Assembly: GCF_018861045.1 (NCBI RefSeq)
Contig: NZ_JAHKQJ010000007.1
Coordinates: 1,209,511-1,273,510, forward strand
Direction of reading: 5' to 3'
Source of the DNA: Octadecabacter sp. B2R22
GTDB taxonomy: Bacteria; Pseudomonadota; Alphaproteobacteria; Rhodobacterales; Rhodobacteraceae
Length of the DNA: 64,000 nucleotides
Positions 10,693-18,322 of the stretch are shown here, in pieces. The notes below the pieces were generated by a model that worked only from the letters and a program-made list of their open reading frames with translations, was not told the DNA's origin and did not search any database. The translations under genes and the position numbers were made by a program. Position 1 is the stretch's first letter; every line of letters starts with the position of its first letter.

Positions 10693-11808
10693 TTATTGAG
10701 CCAACCAAGCTTGGAATTTCGCGTCGATATCGTCGCGGTAATCAGCCCAGAACTCGTAGTTGTACAAGAACGTGTTCGCAGCGTTGTTAGGATCGGTTGG
10801 CATGTGTGGTGCCATATCGATGCCCAGTGTTTCGTGCTGACCAACCAGTGGTGCAGACGACATACGCGCAGGACCGTAGGAAATGTACTTGGCCTGATCC
10901 GCAAGACGCTGTGTGTCTGTTGCGAAGTAAACGAAGTCCAGTGCGCGTGCTTCACGCTCAGGGGACAGACCCGCTGGGATGATCCAACCATCAAGGTCAA
11001 ATACTTGCGCGTCCCACATCATACCGATTGGCTGGTCCTGCTCTTCGATCGCAGCAAACAGACGACCGTTGTATGTGGAGCCCATGAACACTTCACCGTC
11101 AGCCAAAAGCTGTGGCGTGTCAGCACCGGCAGACCACCAGATTACGCTGTCACGAATGGTGTCGAGCTTGGCCAGAGCCTGCTCTTGGCCCTCTTCCGTG
11201 GACAGAACGTCGTATACGTCTTCTTTTGCTACGCCGTCACACAGCAAAGCCCATTCAACGTTGTTGATAGGACGCTTTTCAAGTGCGCGCATGCCTGGAT
11301 ATGTTTCAAGATCGAAAACGTCACAGATGTCATCCGGTGCGTCTACGCCTTCAGGAACCAAGTCCGTGCGGTAGCCAAATGTTGTGGAATAAACGATCTG
11401 CGGGATAAAGCAGTCGCCAACCAGCAAGTCACCAAAGTCGTCTTCGGCGGATGTGCCATCAGGTGCCGGAGCGAGTTGTTCATCAGCGTCGATTTCCAGC
11501 GCCAGACCTTCGTCGCAAAGACGCAGAGCGTCAGCAGCAACAACGTCAACAACATCCCAAGTGATGCTTCCCGCTTCGTTCATCGCGCGCAGCTTTGCCA
11601 CGGCTTCAGCAGAGGACTCGTCCCAAGTGACAGTCACGCCTTCGTTCATCGCAACATATGGGTCGGAATACGCAGCTGATTGTGAGGCTTGGTATGCACC
11701 GCCCCAGCTAACAAGCGTCATGTCAGAGGACATGTGGCCGTCGGCCATTACGGAAGCGGCGGACAGGCCAAGAGCCGTTGTCGCCAAGAGCGTTTTCGTG
11801 AGTTTCAT
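10693..11808 (-). CDS. Extracellular solute-binding protein, PotD/PotF type
   Basis: 371 residues. A signal peptide (MKLTKTLLATTALGLSAASVMA) ends with an A-x-A type cleavage site near residue 22. The mature part starts with DMTLVSWGGAYQ, the usual first strand of polyamine-type binding proteins, and keeps WDVVDVVAADALRLCDEG, VGDCFIPQIVYSTTFGYR and WWSAGADTPQLLADGEV, which shape the two-lobed ligand site. It captures the importer's substrate in the periplasm. It is second in the operon after the ATPase. Substrate is not readable: many relatives of PotD carry compounds other than polyamines. Confidence 0.93.
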   Translation of the reverse strand: MKLTKTLLATTALGLSAASVMADGHMSSDMTLVSWGGAYQASQSAAYSDPYVAMNEGVTVTWDESSAEAVAKLRAMNEAGSITWDVVDVVAADALRLCDEGLALEIDADEQLAPAPDGTSAEDDFGDLLVGDCFIPQIVYSTTFGYRTDLVPEGVDAPDDICDVFDLETYPGMRALEKRPINNVEWALLCDGVAKEDVYDVLSTEEGQEQALAKLDTIRDSVIWWSAGADTPQLLADGEVFMGSTYNGRLFAAIEEQDQPIGMMWDAQVFDLDGWIIPAGLSPEREARALDFVYFATDTQRLADQAKYISYGPARMSSAPLVGQHETLGIDMAPHMPTDPNNAANTFLYNYEFWADYRDDIDAKFQAWLAQ

Positions 11809-11897
11809 TAGAAGTCTCCATGTTTTACTCGGACTATTCTTACGATCAGGCCGCGCGCACCGAGCTTGGCACAGCCTATTCTGCGAACCCTAAACGC

Positions 11898-12995
11898 TTA
11901 AGCGTCCAAAGCGCGGCAATCTTGGGGGAGCCAGCCAATTTTCACTGTGTCTCCACGCGCATAGCGCCGCTGGTCGGCACGGTTGCGCGTCTTAACGATA
12001 AAGTCGCTGTTGCCTGCCACGCGAAGGCGCGTGCGGAACGTGTCGCCCATATAGATAAACTCAAGCACCTCAGCGCTAAGCGTATGCGCATCCGGCCCAA
12101 GTTCTGGATCAATCTCCACGCGCTCTGGGCGGATAGAAACAGTGGTGCGGTCGCCAACAGCGCCTACATTCACGGGCTTAGCGTCGATGATCTCTCCGCT
12201 ATCCAGCTTCACTTCGCAGGTGTCACCCTTAATCTTGGTAACAACGCCCACGAGCGTATTGTTCTCACCGATGAACTGGGCAACGAAGCTGTTTTGCGGC
12301 TGCTCATAAAGCTCATCCGGCGGCGCCAGTTGCTGGATACGGCCATCATCAAAGACGGCGACACGATCGGACATCGTCAAGGCTTCGGTTTGGTCGTGCG
12401 TCACGTAAACCGTCGTAATACCAAGGTTATGCGCCAAATCAGTAATCTCGAACTGCATCTTCTCACGCAGCTGCTTATCCAGCGCGCCAAGAGGTTCATC
12501 CATCAAGACCAACTCAGGTTCGAAAACCAGCGCACGGGCCAATGCCACACGTTGCTGCTGACCACCCGAAAGCTGCGCCGGACGTCGGCCACCGAAATCG
12601 CCCATCTCGACCATGTCGAGCGCGCGTTTCACTTTTGCTTCGCGATCGGATTTGCTGATTTTGCGAACTTCCAACGGGAAAGACAGGTTTTCGGCGATCG
12701 TCATATGTGGGAACAACGCGTAGTTCTGAAACACCATACCAATACCGCGCTTGTGCGGTGGGATGTTGTTGATCGATTCACCATTCAGGCGAATATCGCC
12801 GTGAGTGGCGGTTTCAAAACCGGCCAGCATCATCAGGCAAGTGGTCTTGCCGGACCCAGACGGCCCAAGCATAGTCAGAAATTCGCCCTTAGGCAGTGCA
12901 AGGTTCAAATCTTTTACGACAAGGATTTCACCGTCGTAACTTTTTTGAACTCTCTCGAATTCGACAAACGCGTCGTCTCGTTGTGTATCAGCCAA
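11898..12995 (-). CDS. ABC transporter ATP-binding protein, PotA type
   Basis: 365 residues from a TTG start at 12995, chosen because GGGAG stands 6 nt upstream; a GTG at 13016 is in frame but has no ribosome site. Walker A GPSGSGKTT, Q-loop VFQNYALFPHMT, signature LSGGQQQR, Walker B LVLMDEPLGALD and the H-loop VYVTHDQTEA are all intact, followed by a C-terminal TOBE/OB regulatory region (about residues 240-365). It is the first gene of the importer operon, 89 nt ahead of the binding protein, and is divergent from the DoeA-like gene. Confidence 0.93.
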   Translation of the reverse strand: MADTQRDDAFVEFERVQKSYDGEILVVKDLNLALPKGEFLTMLGPSGSGKTTCLMMLAGFETATHGDIRLNGESINNIPPHKRGIGMVFQNYALFPHMTIAENLSFPLEVRKISKSDREAKVKRALDMVEMGDFGGRRPAQLSGGQQQRVALARALVFEPELVLMDEPLGALDKQLREKMQFEITDLAHNLGITTVYVTHDQTEALTMSDRVAVFDDGRIQQLAPPDELYEQPQNSFVAQFIGENNTLVGVVTKIKGDTCEVKLDSGEIIDAKPVNVGAVGDRTTVSIRPERVEIDPELGPDAHTLSAEVLEFIYMGDTFRTRLRVAGNSDFIVKTRNRADQRRYARGDTVKIGWLPQDCRALDA

Positions 12996-13317
12996 CTTGG
13001 GCTCCCTATCTATCACGCGGTGGGTTCCCCACTCTTCGTTGTCGCAAGTAAACCCATCGCACGTCAGACCTGCAAGTGGATTCCCAAGAACAAGTCCGAA
13101 AGGCTGCCGACACGCCGTTTAACCGTGAATTGTGCGGCCAATTTCAGCACTTTGTGGAAATGTGATCAAATACCGCGGTGGAGTTGAGAATCAGTCTATG
13201 CACTGCTTTCGGTTGCGGGAGATAGTTCAAAAACGCCCCCTCAATGTCGCCAACTCGTAGAAATAACCCGCTGGGCGACCTAACCTGAGGCTGCAAAACC
13301 TGCTGAGGAGTGCTTGA
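12996..13317. promoter_or_regulatory. 322-nt divergent promoter region between importer and doeA-like operons
   Basis: No convincing ORF is present on either strand. It should hold the promoters of both divergent operons. The right end has GAGGAG 8 nt before the doeA-like ATG. A TGTGATCAAA at about 13159-13168 resembles half of a CRP/FNR site but its partner half is missing. No clear shared operator was seen. Confidence 0.4.
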
Positions 13318-14502
13318 ATGACAAACCCAAACCCCGCCTTCAGCGACAAGGAATATGCGCGCCGCTTGGCGCTTGTGCGCTCTGCGATGACTACGGCAGG
13401 CATTGACGTTTTGTTTGTCGAAGACCCGTCCAATATGGCGTGGATTACCGGGTATGACGGGTGGTCCTTTTATGTCCATCAAGGCGTGATCGTGTTACAG
13501 GACGGCGACCCGATCTGGTGGGGCCGCAATCAGGATGCCAACGGCGCAGTGCGTACAGTCTGGATGGGGAACGACCGCGTCTTGGGGTATGACGATACTT
13601 TTGTGCAATCCAGCACCCGTCATCCCATGCAGGACCTGTCACGCATCCTGAAAGACATCGGTCATGGGGCTGCGCGTCTTGGTGTGGAGATGGACAACTA
13701 CTATTTCTCAGCCAAGGCCTACACCACATTGCTTGCTGAATTGCCCAGCGCCCAAATCATCGACGCAACCGCCCTTGTGAATTGGCAACGCGGCATCAAA
13801 TCCGACGAAGAGTTGGTCTATATGCACAAAGCCGCGCGCATCGCAGAGGCCGTGATGGACGGCGTGATTGAGCGAATTGAACCGGGCCTGCGTAAAAATG
13901 ATCTGGTTGCAGATATCTACGGCGATGTGATCCGCGGGGTTGGCGATGACTGGGGCGACTACCCTGCGATTGTGCCGTTGTTGCCATCGGGGAGCGACGC
14001 CGCCGCCCCTCACCTGACGTGGAACGGCGACACCTTTAAGCAAGGGCAAGGAACCTTCTTTGAACTCGCAGGCTGTTACCGCCGCTATCACATCCCGTTT
14101 TGCCGATCCGTCTTTCTGGGCACGCCGCCCGACTTTTTGAAACGGGCCGAGGCGGCGCTTGTCGAAGGGTTGGACGCAGGATTAAACGCCGCCCGCGCTG
14201 GCAATCGCGCTTGCGATATCGCGACGGCCCTTGCCGTGCCCCTTGAACGCGCTGGCATCGAACGCAGTGCGCGATGTGGCTACCCAATCGGCCTTAGCTA
14301 CCCGCCCGATTGGGGGGAGCGTACGATCTCACTGCGCGAGGCAGACGAAACAATCCTGCAAGCAGGCATGACGTTCCATTTTATGCCGGGGTTGTGGATG
14401 GACGACTGGGGGCTGGAAATCACAGAGTCCATTTTGATCACCGAAGATGGCCCAGCGCAGTGTTTCTGTGACAGGCCACGCCAGATGTATCTGAAGGGCT
14501 AG
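13318..14502 (+). CDS. doeA: Ectoine hydrolase-like protein (DoeA/EutD family, M24 fold)
   Basis: 394 residues, matching DoeA length. The N-terminal creatinase-like domain has PSNMAWITGYDGWSFYVHQG and the C-terminal pita-bread domain has FELAGCYRRYHIPFCRSVFLG, GYPIGLSYPPDWGERTISLR and FHFMPGLWMDDWGLEITESI, all hallmark stretches of DoeA/EutD, which open the ectoine ring to N-acetyl-diaminobutyrate. The canonical M24 metal-ligand aspartates are not evident in FELAGCYRRYH, as expected for this subgroup. The neighbours are not those of a standard ectoine cluster (no TRAP transporter, no DoeB of the AstE family), so the true substrate may be ectoine or another cyclic or N-acylated diamine. It is followed after 1 nt by the ArgE-like gene. 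Confidence 0.8.
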   Translation: MTNPNPAFSDKEYARRLALVRSAMTTAGIDVLFVEDPSNMAWITGYDGWSFYVHQGVIVLQDGDPIWWGRNQDANGAVRTVWMGNDRVLGYDDTFVQSSTRHPMQDLSRILKDIGHGAARLGVEMDNYYFSAKAYTTLLAELPSAQIIDATALVNWQRGIKSDEELVYMHKAARIAEAVMDGVIERIEPGLRKNDLVADIYGDVIRGVGDDWGDYPAIVPLLPSGSDAAAPHLTWNGDTFKQGQGTFFELAGCYRRYHIPFCRSVFLGTPPDFLKRAEAALVEGLDAGLNAARAGNRACDIATALAVPLERAGIERSARCGYPIGLSYPPDWGERTISLREADETILQAGMTFHFMPGLWMDDWGLEITESILITEDGPAQCFCDRPRQMYLKG

Positions 14503-14503
14503 A

Positions 14504-15664
14504 ATGAAACCGATCGAGTACCGCACGATTGAACATTTGCGCCACTTGGTTGGTTTTGCGTCAGTGTCAGCCGACAGCAACCTAGATTTGATTGCTTGGC
14601 TGTCTGACAGGTTCGAAGCGTTGGGCGCGCGGGTGTTTTTGGACCATGATCCGAGTGGCACAAAGGCCAACCTGTTTGCCACTCTGGGGCCTGAAACTAC
14701 GGGTGGTATACTGCTGTCAGGCCATACGGATGTTGTGCCTGTAACGGATCAAGACTGGACCAGTGATCCTTTTGACGTGATCCAACGAAATGACCGCCTT
14801 TACGGACGCGGGACCTGTGACATGAAAGGGTTCATCGCCGCGTGCCTTGCTGTGGCCGAAACGATTGATGCGCACACGCTGACCCGCCCGCTGCATTTCG
14901 CCTTTACCTATGACGAAGAAGTCGGGTGCCTTGGCGCACGGGCCTTGGTGGCTGTTTTGCGTGATAAAGGGTTGGTGCCCGACATCACGATCATCGGTGA
15001 GCCAACTGAAATGCGCATTATCGAAGGGCACAAAGGGTGTTGTGAATACACCGCCGAATTTGTCGGGCTCGAGGGCCATGGATCGGCGCCTGATCTGGGT
15101 GTGAATGCGGCGGAATACGCAACGCGCTATGTCACCCGTCTGCTAGAGTTGCGCCAAGACCTTATTGAACGCAGCCCACCAGATAGCCCCTTTGACCCAC
15201 CGTGGAGCACAATCAACATCGGGCGCATTTCAGGCGGGGTCGCCCATAACGTGATCGCGGGTAAAGCAGTGGTCGATTGGGAAATGCGTCCGGTTCAGGT
15301 CAGCGATCTAGATTTTGTGAAATCCGTGATTACCCGTTTCTGCTCGACTGATCTTTTGCCTGCCATGCAAGCGATCAGCCCCGAGGCCTCGATCTCCGTG
15401 ACAACAATCGGCGAAGTCGCAGGCCTTGTTCCGATGCCCCAGAACGCGGCCCGCGATCTGGTTGCCAAACTCACGGGTACAAACGGCGCTGATCTTGTGG
15501 CGTTCAGCACCGAAGCGGGGTTGTTTCAAGCGATTGGAAGTGATGTTGTCGTCTGTGGACCGGGCTCGATACGGCAAGCCCATAAGCCGGACGAATATCT
15601 GGAGGTCGATCAGCTCAACGCTTGCGTTGCCATGCTCACGGCGCTGGCAGATCACATCAGTTAG
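14504..15664 (+). CDS. ArgE-like M20 family deacetylase
   Basis: 386 residues. M20 dinuclear-zinc motifs are in order: SGHTDVVPV (first His and catalytic Asp), RGTCDMKGFIA (bridging Asp), DEEVGCLGA (general-base Glu pair), IGEPTEMRI, and a C-terminal His in GPGSIRQAHKPDEYLE. Members of the ArgE branch deacetylate N-acetylornithine and related N-acyl amino acids. With the DoeA-like gene 1 nt upstream, a job in deacylating the ring-opened product (N-acetyl-diaminobutyrate or similar) is an attractive inference; a plain arginine-pathway ArgE is the alternative. The stop is 3 nt from the convergent DUF1989 gene. Confidence 0.88.
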   Translation: MKPIEYRTIEHLRHLVGFASVSADSNLDLIAWLSDRFEALGARVFLDHDPSGTKANLFATLGPETTGGILLSGHTDVVPVTDQDWTSDPFDVIQRNDRLYGRGTCDMKGFIAACLAVAETIDAHTLTRPLHFAFTYDEEVGCLGARALVAVLRDKGLVPDITIIGEPTEMRIIEGHKGCCEYTAEFVGLEGHGSAPDLGVNAAEYATRYVTRLLELRQDLIERSPPDSPFDPPWSTINIGRISGGVAHNVIAGKAVVDWEMRPVQVSDLDFVKSVITRFCSTDLLPAMQAISPEASISVTTIGEVAGLVPMPQNAARDLVAKLTGTNGADLVAFSTEAGLFQAIGSDVVVCGPGSIRQAHKPDEYLEVDQLNACVAMLTALADHIS

Positions 15665-15667
15665 CAG

Positions 15668-16519
15668 CTAGCGGCCATGGCTGCGGTCATAGGCATTTGG
15701 TGGCGGCGGATCATAAGGCGTGGCGCAGTCAAACACGTCTATGACCAACGGATGGCAGGTCGCCTTGTCAGATGTGTGCTCGTCCCCGCAATCCCCGCCC
15801 GGACAGGCCGACAAGCCAACGATCAAATCCATCTCCGCAAAAAATTCCAGATAGTCCCCTGCCCGCACGGGGCTGGCCTTCATGAAATACTGGTGCGTGT
15901 CTGCGGTGAAGCCCGTACACATAAAGACGTTCAAAACGTCATGGACCAACGGTTCAGCATCGGCGATCGACACCCCCGTAAAATCGGCAAGCGCCCGCGT
16001 CAGATTGGAATGACAGCAATAGTGATAATCCGTCCCCGACAACAGCTGCCCCGTATAGGGGTCACACCGTGTGCCAATGACATCATGCACAGAACCGCCG
16101 TCAGCGTCCCAGCCATACCAATCCAGCGTGTCCTGCGTCACCGTCGCCATGGGCCGCATATTCGGGAACCGCGACCACATGCGATCGCCCGTGGATAAAT
16201 GCGTGCCATGCAGCGCCCGCGTTTTCCCTGAATAAAAGTGCTCGCTCAGATCATCGGCGGCCCAAACATTCAAATCACCGACCTGATATCCCTCCGGCGC
16301 AGTAATGCGAAAGAACCCGCCCGCGGGAACCGCAATGCAACGGGCATCGCGCGGCGGGACGACAACACTGGCAGAACTGACCGCCCTCTTGCGTCGAGCC
16401 GCGATCATATCCATGTCAGGTGGCGCAAGGTCCGTCGTGGGGTAGCACACAACCGCAGGCTTGGCGCGGCGTGCGTCCGCATCGGCAGGAGCCGCAAAGG
16501 AAGGGGTCTTGGATTTCAT
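15668..16519 (-). CDS. DUF1989 / urea carboxylase-associated family protein
   Basis: 283 residues. After a low-complexity start, the DUF1989 pattern runs from about residue 55: an IPAGG-like strand (IAVPAGGFFRIT), GDLNVWAADDLSEHFYSGKTRALHG, LSTGDRMWS, the RPMATVTQDT motif and a metal-type cluster around RCDPY and HYCCHSNL. It ends with a Cys-rich segment, ACPGGDC. Related proteins sit beside urea carboxylase and amine catabolic genes; the chemistry is unresolved. It is convergent with the ArgE-like gene and lies next to an amine-type importer, so a part in nitrogen-compound catabolism is plausible. AAGG stands about 9 nt before the ATG. Confidence 0.82.
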   Translation of the reverse strand: MKSKTPSFAAPADADARRAKPAVVCYPTTDLAPPDMDMIAARRKRAVSSASVVVPPRDARCIAVPAGGFFRITAPEGYQVGDLNVWAADDLSEHFYSGKTRALHGTHLSTGDRMWSRFPNMRPMATVTQDTLDWYGWDADGGSVHDVIGTRCDPYTGQLLSGTDYHYCCHSNLTRALADFTGVSIADAEPLVHDVLNVFMCTGFTADTHQYFMKASPVRAGDYLEFFAEMDLIVGLSACPGGDCGDEHTSDKATCHPLVIDVFDCATPYDPPPPNAYDRSHGR

Positions 16520-16582
16520 ATCGCTTACCTTCGATCAGAACCGTTGCCATGACCTTAGCTTGAGAAATCCAATCAGCCAGCC

Positions 16583-17287
16583 CTACTTTGTGTTCACCCG
16601 CTTGATAAGCTCTTCACCGCTTTCTTTGCGCTCACTATAGCGTTCAACCAGATAATCGGCGCGCCCACGGGTCAGCAAAGTGAATTTCACCAGCTCTTCC
16701 ATGACATCAACCACGCGATCGTAGTTGCCTGAGGGTTTCATGCGGTCATTGTCGTCAAACTCCAAGAATGCCTTGGGCGTAGAGGACTGGTTCGGGATCG
16801 TGAGCAACCGCATCCACCGCCCCAAAATCCGTAACTGGTTAACCGCGTTGAAACTTTGCGAACCACCGTTCACCTGCATCACCGCAAGCGTCTTGCCTTG
16901 GGTCGGACGGACAGCCCCCATCGACAATGGAATCCAATCGATCTGGGTTTTCATGATCCCCGTCATCGCCCCGTGTCGTTCTGGTGAACACCAGACCATG
17001 CCCTCGCTCCAGTTCACCAGTTCGCGCAATTCTTGCACCTTTGGGTGATCCGCGTCCGTGTCATCAGGCAATGGCAACCCGCTTGGATTGAATGTCTTGG
17101 TTTCGGCGCCCAGGCGACGCAAGATGCGCGCCGCCTCTTCGGTCATCAAACGACTGAACGAACGATCTCGAAGCGATCCGTAAAGCAGCAAAATGCGCGG
17201 CGCATGGGTCAGACCATCACTGGCAAAAAGGCGGTCGGTGTCTGTGGTGCGAAAGTGGTCTTCTACGACGTTAGGTGTATCAGTCAT
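16583..17287 (-). CDS. arsH: Arsenical resistance NADPH-dependent FMN reductase ArsH
   Basis: 234 residues from ATG 17287; 14 in-frame codons upstream lack a better ribosome site. The flavodoxin-like motif [13 protein letters not shown] binds FMN phosphate, and [23 protein letters not shown] and [19 protein letters not shown] are characteristic ArsH stretches. ArsH oxidises methylated or aromatic trivalent arsenicals. It is divergent from an ArsR regulator whose operator lies between them. No arsenite pump (ArsB/ACR3) or ArsC is in the window. Confidence 0.95.
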   Translation of the reverse strand: MTDTPNVVEDHFRTTDTDRLFASDGLTHAPRILLLYGSLRDRSFSRLMTEEAARILRRLGAETKTFNPSGLPLPDDTDADHPKVQELRELVNWSEGMVWCSPERHGAMTGIMKTQIDWIPLSMGAVRPTQGKTLAVMQVNGGSQSFNAVNQLRILGRWMRLLTIPNQSSTPKAFLEFDDNDRMKPSGNYDRVVDVMEELVKFTLLTRGRADYLVERYSERKESGEELIKRVNTK

Positions 17288-17376
17288 CAGGGTATCTTTC
17301 CGTTTTTGGCAATGATGCCGCGCATTCATTTCGGCAAATACCGAATTGACTTTGACCTAAGTCGACTCACCCGAGC

Positions 17377-17413
17377 TTGTCAAGATTCGATATTTCGGCT
17401 ATTAACGAAATAT
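17377..17413 (+). promoter_or_regulatory. ArsR promoter with operator; predicted leaderless start
   Basis: TTGTCA (17377-17382), a 17-nt spacer and TATTAA (17400-17405) form a promoter whose expected start falls at about 17412, the A of the arsR ATG. A perfect inverted repeat ATATTTCG-N8-CGAAATAT (17390-17413) covers the -10 element and the start point. No Shine-Dalgarno precedes the ATG, consistent with a leaderless mRNA. A weaker repeat, ATTTCGG-N6-CCGAATT (17328-17347), lies on the arsH side. Confidence 0.65.
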
Positions 17414-17729
17414 GGATCAAGACAACGCAATCGAAGCTTTCTCTGCCCTCGCCCAACCCTCAAGGCTGGACGCGTTTCGTCTTCTTGTGCGCGCGGGCCC
17501 AAAGGGGCTGCCCGCGATGGAGATATCGCGCCAACTGGGCACAAAGCCGTCCACACTGTCTGGTCATCTGTCGATCCTGAAACGTGCGGGCGTATTGACG
17601 GCGACCCGCCATCAACGCGAAATCCACTACGCCGCAAATCTGGCGAATATCAATGAACTGGTTCAATTCTTGATCGCCGATTGTTGCAGCGGGCAACTGG
17701 ACGACTGCAAAATAACCCTCTGCCCCTAG
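17412..17729 (+). CDS. arsR: ArsR family arsenic-responsive repressor
   Basis: 105 residues with a winged-helix fold: AFSALAQPSRLDAFRLL opens helix 1-2, and the recognition region reads MEISRQLGTKPSTLSGHLSILKRAGVL. The usual ELCVCDL metal box of E. coli ArsR is absent; instead Cys91, Cys92, Cys99 and Cys104 cluster at the C-terminus, resembling the Acidithiobacillus-type ArsR in which C-terminal cysteines bind As(III). It most likely represses itself and divergent arsH through the operator overlapping its start codon. The last 4 nt overlap the convergent nsrR-like gene. Confidence 0.9.
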   Translation: MDQDNAIEAFSALAQPSRLDAFRLLVRAGPKGLPAMEISRQLGTKPSTLSGHLSILKRAGVLTATRHQREIHYAANLANINELVQFLIADCCSGQLDDCKITLCP

Positions 17730-18202
17730 GCACCAATAGACGCTGGCGAACACTCAACGGCGAGCTCCGGCTTCATCGCAAGCAATTCCACCAACCCGCA
17801 GTTCCCGCGCACCAGATCGTCTAGCGTCACTAAATCAAGCTCGTGATAAAACGCCTCAAGCGCGCGTGCGACGTAGGACCGCAACCGACATGTTGTTGCC
17901 AGCGGGCAAGTGTTTCGTTCCTTGTCAAAACACTCCGCAAACGGGATCTCGGTTTCAAAGACCCGAAAGACAGCGCCAATAGAAATCTGATCTGGCCGTC
18001 TGGCCAGTCGAATGCCCCCTGTCCGACCGCGCACGGTATCGACAAAACCTTCGACCTGGAGATTTTGGACCACCCGCGCGACATGATTGGTCGATGAATT
18101 ACACCGCTCAGCAATGTCGGATGTCCGAACAAGATCGCGGTCATTGACGGCACAAAACATCAACGTTCGGGCGGCAAGATTGGTTCGTGTCGTTAGACGC
18201 AT
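17726..18202 (-). CDS. nsrR: Rrf2 family regulator, NsrR-like (nitric oxide sensing)
   Basis: 158 residues from ATG 18202, preceded by AAGGA at 6 nt; 8 upstream in-frame codons are excluded. The N-terminal winged helix starts MRLTTRTNLAARTLMF and includes HVARVVQNLQVEGFVDTVRGRTGG. Three cysteines (AECFDKERNTCPLATTC) are placed as the [Fe-S] ligands of NsrR/IscR-like Rrf2 proteins, and LDLVTLDDLV closes the dimer helix as in NsrR. NsrR proteins lose repression when NO attacks the cluster. It is divergent from cydDC, and an NsrR-type site precedes cydA, so control of the NO-tolerant bd oxidase is likely. An IscR or RirA assignment is less fitting. Confidence 0.75.
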   Translation of the reverse strand: MRLTTRTNLAARTLMFCAVNDRDLVRTSDIAERCNSSTNHVARVVQNLQVEGFVDTVRGRTGGIRLARRPDQISIGAVFRVFETEIPFAECFDKERNTCPLATTCRLRSYVARALEAFYHELDLVTLDDLVRGNCGLVELLAMKPELAVECSPASIGA

Positions 18203-18253
18203 CTGGATTCCTTCGCTTTGAAGCAATATTTCACATCACAGATACCGGTTTCT

Positions 18254-18267
18254 TTGATCCAGATCAC
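18254..18267 (+). promoter_or_regulatory. FNR/FnrL-type site before cydDC
   Basis: TTGAT-CCAG-ATCAC matches TTGAT-N4-ATCAA at 9 of 10 positions. Its centre lies about 62 nt before the cydD ATG, which would allow activation from the usual -41.5 position with a start near 18302. Confidence 0.65.
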
Positions 18268-18322
18268 ATTTGGCCCTCAAAAACTACTCTACACAGCCTC
18301 CAACACAAGGAAGCCCAAACAC

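Noticed and set aside
11820-13187. Long plus-strand open frame (455 codons) opposite the PotA and binding-protein genes
   Set aside because: Antisense to two genes with clear family motifs; no recognisable motif of its own, as is usual for GC-rich antisense frames.
18180-18322. NsrR-type site in the nsrR-cydD gap
   Set aside because: Best alignment to the 22-position consensus is only about 12 of 22, so only the cydA site is reported.
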